From JBBQTU01 sp038213005 (GTDB lineage Bacteria > Planctomycetota > Phycisphaerae > Tepidisphaerales > Tepidisphaeraceae), in the NCBI GenBank assembly GCA_038213005.1, contig JBBQTU010000227.1, forward strand, positions 1 through 6,724: 6,724 nt of DNA, in the 5' to 3' direction. The notes under the pieces are model-generated. The model was given only the letters and a program-made list of their open reading frames with translations. It made no database searches and was not told the origin of the DNA. Made by a program: the position numbers and the translations under genes. Positions 1 to 4,242 of the stretch are shown one piece after another. Positions within the stretch are counted from its first letter, which is position 1. Each line of letters opens with the position of its first letter.

Positions 1-2362
1 TGTACGACTGGATCGGCAGGCTGTTCTGCACGAGCATCCGCGCCCGGCTGAACTCGTACGGCGGGTCGGGCTGGCGGAGGATGGCGCGCAGGTTGCCCTT
101 GTCCGGCATGACAATCGCCTTGACCGCACGGGTGGAGAAGACGCTCGCGGCGGGGTCGGCGTCGATCGCCGCGGCGAACGCAGCCAGATGATTGGGATAG
201 ACGATGTCGTCGTCGTCGAGGTAACAAACCCAGTCGCTGGCGGCCGCGCGGACGCCGGCGTTCAGGGCGGCGGTCCGGCCGAGCGGTTTGTCATGACGGA
301 TGTAGTTGATCCGGAGCGTGGGGAAGCCCGCCAGCAGGGACGGGATATCGGGTCCGCCGTCGTTGACGAGAACGACCTCAAAGTCATTGAAGAGCTGGTT
401 GGCGAGGCTCTGCAGGGCGTTGCGCAGCTCGGCCGGGCGATTCTGGGTGCGGACGATGACGCTGATTCGCGGCTGGGCGGATGCGGATGTCCGCCAGGGG
501 GTCGGCGCCGGCTTCGTGGCCAGGTCGGCCAGGCGGCCGGCGAAGATGCCGGCGTTGCGCACCATCAGGGCGGTGTGGTCGATGCCGCTGGACTTGAAGG
601 TCTCACTTCCGTGATGGAATACGAAGCTCTGCCGCGAGATCGCCAGACGATAGCCGGCGAACCGGGCGTGCATGCAGAAGTCATCATCCTCGTAATTGCC
701 CGGGCCGTAGTCGTTGAGCAATCCTCCCAACTCATCCCACACGCTTCGGCGAATCAGCACACAGAAGAAGACCAGGCGATGCGACACTTGCTCCGTTGGC
801 AGGTGCATGGCACGGAGCTGGTCGGCGGCGGTTTCGGCCTGATCGGCGGTGACCTCCGCCAGTGCATCGAGCTTCTGCGGGCCCTCACCCACATAGTTGG
901 TGGTGGGACTGACCACTGCGAGCTGGTTGTCGGCCTGCAGCAACTCCAGGAGCGGCTCCAGCCAGTGCGAGGTCATGATCAGGTCGTTGTTGGCGACCAG
1001 GAGGTACTCACCGCGGGCGCGGGACGCGCCGAGGTTCACACCGCCGGCGAAGCCGAGATTGGTCTGGCTGCGGACCGGTCGGAACTGCGGGTTCTTCCGG
1101 GCTTGTTGCCGCAGGTAGACCGGCGTGTCGTCGAGCGAGCCGTTGTCGACGACGATGATCTCGATAAGGGTGCTGCCGCTGTGACGGAGGATGCTTTCCA
1201 GGCAGGCTCGGGTGAGCGCCAGGTTGTTATAGACGGGGATGATGATGCTGACGGTGGGGGGTGGGGTGGCCGGCGGCCTTTCAGGACGCAGCAGGCGGGC
1301 GGCGGCCTGGCGGCGACGGGCGGCGCGGATGACGCCGGCGATGCCCTCTTTCCTGGCGACGATCCGGACCTGCCTGGCGAGGTAGGCCAGGCCGCTGGTG
1401 GGCTCGGGGGATTGAGTGGGCGAGGCAGAGGGAGAAGATGCCGCGATCGCCGGCGTGGTTGGGGTGGCGGCCGGCGGGGTGGGCGCGGGAGCGGGGGTCA
1501 GGATCGGTACATCAACAGCCGTCCGGCTCAGAGACGCCACCCCCCTCCCAGCCTCCCCCATGGGGGACGAGTAAGAAGAGGCCATCGCGCCGGTCCTGCC
1601 AGTTATTGATGCGCCAGTGCTTAGCAAGGAGGCGATGCGGGGGCCGGACTCCTGGAGCAGTTGCGCGTAGAGGTCCAGCACATCGGGAGGAGCTCCGCCT
1701 GCCCGCATGGTGGCGAAGTCGGTGTAGTTATGCCGCAGCCGGGGCGTGACGGCGGCGCAGGCGGCGTCGAGGGTCGAGCCTTCGGCGGGCAGGCCAATCC
1801 AGTCGAGCATGCGCGTCAGCTCGGCTCGCGGGTTAGCCAGAACCAGTTCGAAGTGGACCACCAGTCGCGTGGCGGCGTCGGAGGTGTCCAGGAGGCGGCG
1901 GTTGTAGGCTTCCCACAGCTTCATGCCGAACAGCAGGCTGCTCTGGTTGCGGTTGTAGAGCGACTGGGCGACCTCCAGCGGGTTGCGGAGACAGATGATC
2001 ACCTTCAGGCCGGGCAGCAGCGATTGCCAGAAGGGGAGCAGGATACTGCCGCGGGGGTCTTTGAAGGCCCAGATGCGGACGGCCGAGAATTCGCTGATGA
2101 CCTGACGCGCTTCGGCGGCCAGCGCGGGGTCCGGCGCGGCGGCGGTCTGAATGGGCGGGACGACATCCCAGGCGCCGCCCATGGATTGGAGGAGACGGTC
2201 GTTGATGGAGACGATCTTGCAGTGCTCCCAGAAACCTTCGGGATTGTCGGAGGCGGCGGGAATGAGGTCCTGGGGCGCACCGAGCCAGACGCCGGCGCGA
2301 TGCAGCATCTGCGCGATCATCGAGGTTCCGGAGCGGTGCATTCCCGCGATACAGACGGCCAT
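1..2362 (-). CDS. Sulfotransferase - GT2 - GT2 fusion protein (C-terminus beyond left edge)
   Basis: One minus-strand frame of 787 visible codons has no stop and runs off the left edge. Residues 1-250 resemble the Sulfotransfer_3 type: P-loop GMHRSGTS (7-14) for the PAPS 5'-phosphosulfate, KDPR (101-104), and LRNPLEVAQSL (from 125), the usual 3'-phosphate region. Residues about 255-365 are a low-complexity Pro/Ala/Thr/Ser linker ending in an Arg-rich stretch. A first GT2 domain begins near 370 (VSIIIPVYNN), with VDNGS (405-409), NLGFAGG (435-441), the DXD-like NND (458-460) and YEDDDFC (557-563), as in rhamnosyltransferase-like COG1216 enzymes. A second, different GT2 domain begins at 632 (RISVIVRTQNRP), with NDGG (667-670) and DDDD (716-719). 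ATG 2362 is chosen because it lies six codons before the P-loop; no clear Shine-Dalgarno precedes it. Inferred role: assembly and sulfation of a surface or extracellular glycan. Acceptor and sugar donors cannot be told from sequence. No signal peptide is seen, so it is probably cytoplasmic. Confidence 0.88.
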   Translation of the reverse strand, partial: MAVCIAGMHRSGTSMIAQMLHRAGVWLGAPQDLIPAASDNPEGFWEHCKIVSINDRLLQSMGGAWDVVPPIQTAAAPDPALAAEARQVISEFSAVRIWAFKDPRGSILLPFWQSLLPGLKVIICLRNPLEVAQSLYNRNQSSLLFGMKLWEAYNRRLLDTSDAATRLVVHFELVLANPRAELTRMLDWIGLPAEGSTLDAACAAVTPRLRHNYTDFATMRAGGAPPDVLDLYAQLLQESGPRIASLLSTGASITGRTGAMASSYSSPMGEAGRGVASLSRTAVDVPILTPAPAPTPPAATPTTPAIAASSPSASPTQSPEPTSGLAYLARQVRIVARKEGIAGVIRAARRRQAAARLLRPERPPATPPPTVSIIIPVYNNLALTRACLESILRHSGSTLIEIIVVDNGSLDDTPVYLRQQARKNPQFRPVRSQTNLGFAGGVNLGASRARGEYLLVANNDLIMTSHWLEPLLELLQADNQLAVVSPTTNYVGEGPQKLDALAEVTADQAETAADQLRAMHLPTEQVSHRLVFFCVLIRRSVWDELGGLLNDYGPGNYEDDDFCMHARFAGYRLAISRQSFVFHHGSETFKSSGIDHTALMVRNAGIFAGRLADLATKPAPTPWRTSASAQPRISVIVRTQNRPAELRNALQSLANQLFNDFEVVLVNDGGPDIPSLLAGFPTLRINYIRHDKPLGRTAALNAGVRAAASDWVCYLDDDDIVYPNHLAAFAAAIDADPAASVFSTRAVKAIVMPDKGNLRAILRQPDPPYEFSRARMLVQNSLPIQSY
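1536..1570. repeat. GC-rich palindromic interspersed repeat inside the fusion gene's linker
   Basis: A run of C-rich sequence leads into a perfect 14-base palindrome, TCCCCCATGGGGGA (1554-1567). Read on the minus strand it has the form TCCC..CCATGGGGGAGG.TGGGAGGGG, and a degenerate relative lies at 3910-3946. It keeps the reading frame open and is translated as part of the linker (residues near SSPMGEAGRGV), exactly between the sulfotransferase and the first glycosyltransferase. I read this as a repeat inserted into a tolerant linker. Chance Pro/Gly-rich coding sequence is the alternative. Confidence 0.45.
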
Positions 2363-2402
2363 GCTCGGGATGTTAAACCGATGATTGCGCAAATGCCACG
2401 GT

Positions 2403-2567
2403 GTGAGGCACCACGACAGAACAGGGTGACCGATCTTGCTTGATCTTGAGGACGTGCTCTTCGTTGCTCGCTCGTTACAGATTACGAATATGCTCCTCAC
2501 TCGCGCCTCGATCACGACCTCAATCTCGGCGCAATCTCAGTCACCCTGTTCTGTCGTGGTGCCTTAC
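2403..2567. repeat. Long inverted repeat (MITE-like or large hairpin) between divergent genes
   Basis: The arms at 2403-2430 and 2540-2567 are reverse complements with one mismatch in 28 bases (core CACCCTGTTCTGTCGTGGTG in the right arm). A weaker match continues inward to about 2456 and 2513 (CACGTCCTCAA against CACGACCTCAA), leaving a central loop of some 56 bases. The element almost fills the gap between the fusion gene (start 2362, minus) and aat (start 2586, plus). Either strand could fold into a long stem. I see no convincing target-site duplication, no transposase, and no second copy in the window. It may be a non-autonomous mobile element, or a structure acting in the 5' leaders of both genes. 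Confidence 0.75.
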
Positions 2568-2585
2568 GTAGAATGGCGCGATCGT

Positions 2586-3176
2586 ATGAGACAACGGGTG
2601 ATGCTTGATCCTCCGACGCTGCTGAAGGCCTACTCGCAAGGGGTCTTCCCGATGGCCGATGCGGATGGGTCGATCGGGTGGTACACGGCCGACCCGCGCG
2701 GGGTGATGCCGCTGGAGGGGTTTTGCCCGAGCCGGTCGTTGCGGGCGGCGGTGCGACAGGAGCGGTTTGACGTTCGCTTCAACAGCGCCTTTGAGGCCAC
2801 GATGCGGGCGTGTATGGAAACGCGGGCGGAGAAGACGTGGATCAACCAGGAGCTGATCGACGCGTATCGGGGCCTGCATCGGCTGGGGTTTGCCCATAGC
2901 GTGGAGTCATGGGCGGGGGGCGAACTCACCGGGGGACTGTACGGGGTGTCGCTGGGCGGGGCGTTCTTTGGAGAGAGCATGTTTCACCGGAAGACCGACG
3001 CGAGCAAGGTGGCGTTGTATCACCTGGTGGATCGCCTGCGCGAGCGAGGGTTTGAGCTGCTGGACACGCAGGCGGTGACGCCGCACCTGCAAAGCCTGGG
3101 CGGGATTGAGATGCCGGCCAGGGAATATCTGCGTCGGCTGGCGAAGGCGATTCAGAAGGATTGCCGGTTTGAGTGA
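2586..3176 (+). CDS. aat: Leucyl/phenylalanyl-tRNA-protein transferase
   Basis: Cytoplasmic enzyme that moves Leu or Phe from aminoacyl-tRNA onto the N-terminal Arg or Lys of proteins, creating an N-degron for ClpS/ClpAP. The 196 residues carry the family's features in order: LLKAYSQGVFPM (12-23), WYTADPRGVMP (32-42), W109 in HSVESW, GGLYGVSLGGAFFGESMF (116-133) with E130, and LLDTQAVTPHLQSLGG (158-173) with Q162. E130 and Q162 correspond by motif to the catalytic-site Glu and Gln of the E. coli enzyme, and W32 and W109 to its substrate-pocket tryptophans. It is a short form, lacking much of the E. coli N-terminal extension. The frame is open from 2436, but those extra codons lie inside the inverted repeat and show no homology, so I start at ATG 2586; ATG 2601 is possible. 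The Shine-Dalgarno is weak. A TAGAAT at 2569-2574 could be a -10 for a very short leader. Confidence 0.95.
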   Translation: MRQRVMLDPPTLLKAYSQGVFPMADADGSIGWYTADPRGVMPLEGFCPSRSLRAAVRQERFDVRFNSAFEATMRACMETRAEKTWINQELIDAYRGLHRLGFAHSVESWAGGELTGGLYGVSLGGAFFGESMFHRKTDASKVALYHLVDRLRERGFELLDTQAVTPHLQSLGGIEMPAREYLRRLAKAIQKDCRFE

Positions 3177-3281
3177 GGCGCTGCGGGTGGGCGGCCGGCG
3201 CGAGCTGCGGCAGAGCCAAAGGGAGCGAGGCGTGCCGGGCGGCTAGCCGGGGATTTGGGTGAGGCAATGGCAGTGGCTAAC

Positions 3282-3301
3282 CCGACGGCTGACGCCGGCG
3301 G
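3282..3301 (+). terminator. GC-rich hairpin downstream of aat
   Basis: CCGACGGC (3282-3289) pairs with GCCGGCGG (3294-3301) across a TGAC loop, with one internal mismatch. It lies about 105 bases after the aat stop and is followed by a mixed CTCCTTGTTT run, not a clean T tract. It may end aat transcription, or be one of the dispersed intergenic hairpins common in such genomes. The rest of 3177-3352 holds a 10-base palindrome CGGCTAGCCG (3240-3249) and nothing else I recognise. Confidence 0.35.
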
Positions 3302-3364
3302 CTCCTTGTTTGGCTCAGTCGAGGCTGAATCGTTTTCACATTGGCTCGAAAGTTGACGGGGGCT

Positions 3365-3373
3365 TGGTATACT
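3365..3373 (+). promoter_or_regulatory. Extended -10 promoter for the SseB-like gene
   Basis: TGGTATACT (3366-3373 plus the preceding T) fits the TGnTATAAT extended -10 pattern with one mismatch. It sits about 33 bases before the chosen start codon. A TTGACG at 3353-3358 looks like a -35 box, but the 9-base spacing is too short for a standard sigma-70 pair, so the extended -10 reading is preferred. Confidence 0.45.
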
Positions 3374-3387
3374 GCGCTGCCCGTGAC

Positions 3388-3395
3388 GGGGGTGA
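3388..3395 (+). promoter_or_regulatory. Shine-Dalgarno site deciding the 3406 start
   Basis: GGGGGTGA lies 10 bases before ATG 3406, a workable Shine-Dalgarno distance. Together with the -10 element it favours 3406 over the upstream in-frame ATG at 3259, whose extra 49 codons would cross the promoter. Confidence 0.5.
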
Positions 3396-3405
3396 ACGGC
3401 TAATC

Positions 3406-3888
3406 ATGCTTTCGTTTTTCAGACGATTTTTCGCGGTGGATCCTGACGACGTGGTCGCCTTCTCGATGACCGAGGGCGACCGGCTGGACAACGCGCCGGG
3501 CTCGTATGCCGACGCAGTGGCCGGGGCCGCGAACGATCGCCAGCATCGGCCACACTTCCTGCAGTTGATGATTGAGCACGGGATCTGGGCGATTGTCCGG
3601 CTGGACGAAAGCCAGAACGAACGGGACGTGCATTTTCTGCAGTATGAGGACGGTCCATCGCGAATCCTGCCGATCTTCTCGTCGTCGGAACACGCCTCGG
3701 CATTCATTCACAGCACCGAGTTTTCCGAACTGCTGCCGTTGCAATGCATTCACGTGCCGGCCGACTTCCTGGTGATGAACGACCTGAGCGACCTGCGGGT
3801 GATCATGAACCCCAAGGCGTCGACGACGACCGAAATCGGGTACACCGACCTGGCGACGCTGCGGAACTACATGCATCAGCAATTTTAG
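3406..3888 (+). CDS. SseB N-terminal-domain-like protein
   Basis: A 160-residue soluble protein with no signal peptide or membrane segment. It begins with a short basic-aromatic stretch (MLSFFRRFF) and then an acidic region. The middle and C-terminal parts resemble the SseB N-terminal domain (PF07179 type): a strand segment HFLQYEDGPSRILPIFSSSEHASAF (about residues 76-100) fits the family pattern of a strand, 'lPvFtS.eha' and a helix, and a later segment ending in LRVIMNP (about 130-136) fits the 'l.lNP' strand-turn. In Enterobacteria sseB was named for serine sensitivity; the biochemical role of the domain is not settled. The gene has its own likely promoter and is transcribed apart from aat. 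It converges with the minus-strand defence gene block. The family call rests on pattern memory alone. Confidence 0.6.
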   Translation: MLSFFRRFFAVDPDDVVAFSMTEGDRLDNAPGSYADAVAGAANDRQHRPHFLQLMIEHGIWAIVRLDESQNERDVHFLQYEDGPSRILPIFSSSEHASAFIHSTEFSELLPLQCIHVPADFLVMNDLSDLRVIMNPKASTTTEIGYTDLATLRNYMHQQF

Positions 3889-3893
3889 TGCCA

Positions 3894-3909
3894 TCGCAGA
3901 GTCCTGCGA
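3894..3909 (+). terminator. Small hairpin after the SseB-like stop codon
   Basis: TCGCAG (3894-3899) and CTGCGA (3904-3909) form a perfect 6-bp stem with an AGTC loop, starting six bases after the stop codon. No T tract follows, so intrinsic termination is doubtful. Confidence 0.3.
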
Positions 3910-3946
3910 CCCTCACCCTGGCACTCCTCCACTGGGAGGGAAACTC
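3910..3946. repeat. Degenerate copy of the GC-rich interspersed repeat
   Basis: Starting with CCCTCACCCTGGCACTCC and running through CCACTGGGAGGG, this stretch is the reverse orientation of the pattern at 1536-1570 (minus-strand form TCCCTCCCAGTGGAGG..TGCCAGGGTGAGGG). It lies just after the SseB-like gene. The match between the two copies is partial. I join them because both follow the same TCCC-CCCA-TGG-GAGG-GGGTG(A)GGG order. Confidence 0.4.
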
Positions 3947-4075
3947 GAATCTCGAAAGAATTATGAATGATGAAAGCGGATCAGCACATCCAAAAACATA
4001 GTCCCTCTACTATCTGGGTGGTTTGGAGGGGGTGTGAAAATGGCAAGTGTTGGATTGGCATGGGGTTAAGAATCT
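3947..4075. other. AT-richer intergenic segment, no gene seen
   Basis: This part of the 3889-4242 gap is visibly richer in A and T than the rest of the window and holds no credible reading frame. It includes a short ATAGT/ACTAT inverted repeat near 4000-4015 and an AAGAATCTT direct repeat that straddles the right border (near 4069-4087), followed by a run of seven T. No GC hairpin precedes the T run. Composition and position suggest leftover sequence from an indel at the edge of the defence block. Confidence 0.5.
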
Positions 4076-4242
4076 TCAAGAATCTTTCTGGATTTTTTTG
4101 AGCGGGATTTCAATGGAAAAGGCGAGTTTTGGGATTTGTGGCGCATACTTGCCGTCGGCGGGGTAGATGTCGAATTCCGAGTCCTTCACGCCGTGCAGCA
4201 GCATGTTCATGCGGCAGCGATTGCAGGGCGAACATACAGCCG
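4076..4242 (-). pseudogene. Remnant of an adenine DNA methyltransferase (HsdM/Eco57I-like)
   Basis: Just after the nuclease-helicase stop codon, in the same direction but another frame, the minus strand reads CNRCRMNMLLHGVKDSEF and continues DIYPAD (4225 down to about 4154). This looks like the RMN-LLHG-D segment found in N-6 adenine methyltransferases of type I or Eco57I-like systems, between the SAM-binding motif and the NPPF catalytic motif. Neither flanking motif is present. After YPAD the frame continues for about 26 residues that I do not recognise and stops at TGA (4078-4076). From the ATG at 4210 it could encode only 44 residues. I read it as the scar of a deletion that removed nearly all of a methyltransferase gene next to its restriction partner. 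An expressed micro-protein is possible but unsupported. Confidence 0.6.

Noticed and set aside
188..1609. Long plus-strand open frame of 473 codons
   Set aside because: It lies antisense to the fusion protein's glycosyltransferase part, is rich in Gly/Arg/Asp typical of high-GC shadow frames, and has no recognisable domain. The minus strand has clear GT2 motifs.
1661..2443. Plus-strand open frame of 260 codons
   Set aside because: Antisense shadow of the sulfotransferase domain, which carries the P-loop and KDPR motifs on the minus strand. Its 3' end also runs into the inverted repeat.
2436..2585. N-terminal extension of Aat from ATG 2436
   Set aside because: The 50 extra codons fall mostly inside the inverted repeat and show no similarity to Aat N-termini; typical Aat sequence starts near 2601.
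3240..3249. CGGCTAGCCG palindrome as terminator or operator
   Set aside because: It has no loop and no T tract, and a 10-base palindrome is unremarkable in sequence this GC-rich.
3353..3358. TTGACG as a -35 box paired with TATACT
   Set aside because: The spacing to the -10 element is 9 bases, far from the usual 16-18, so the TG-extended -10 reading was kept instead.
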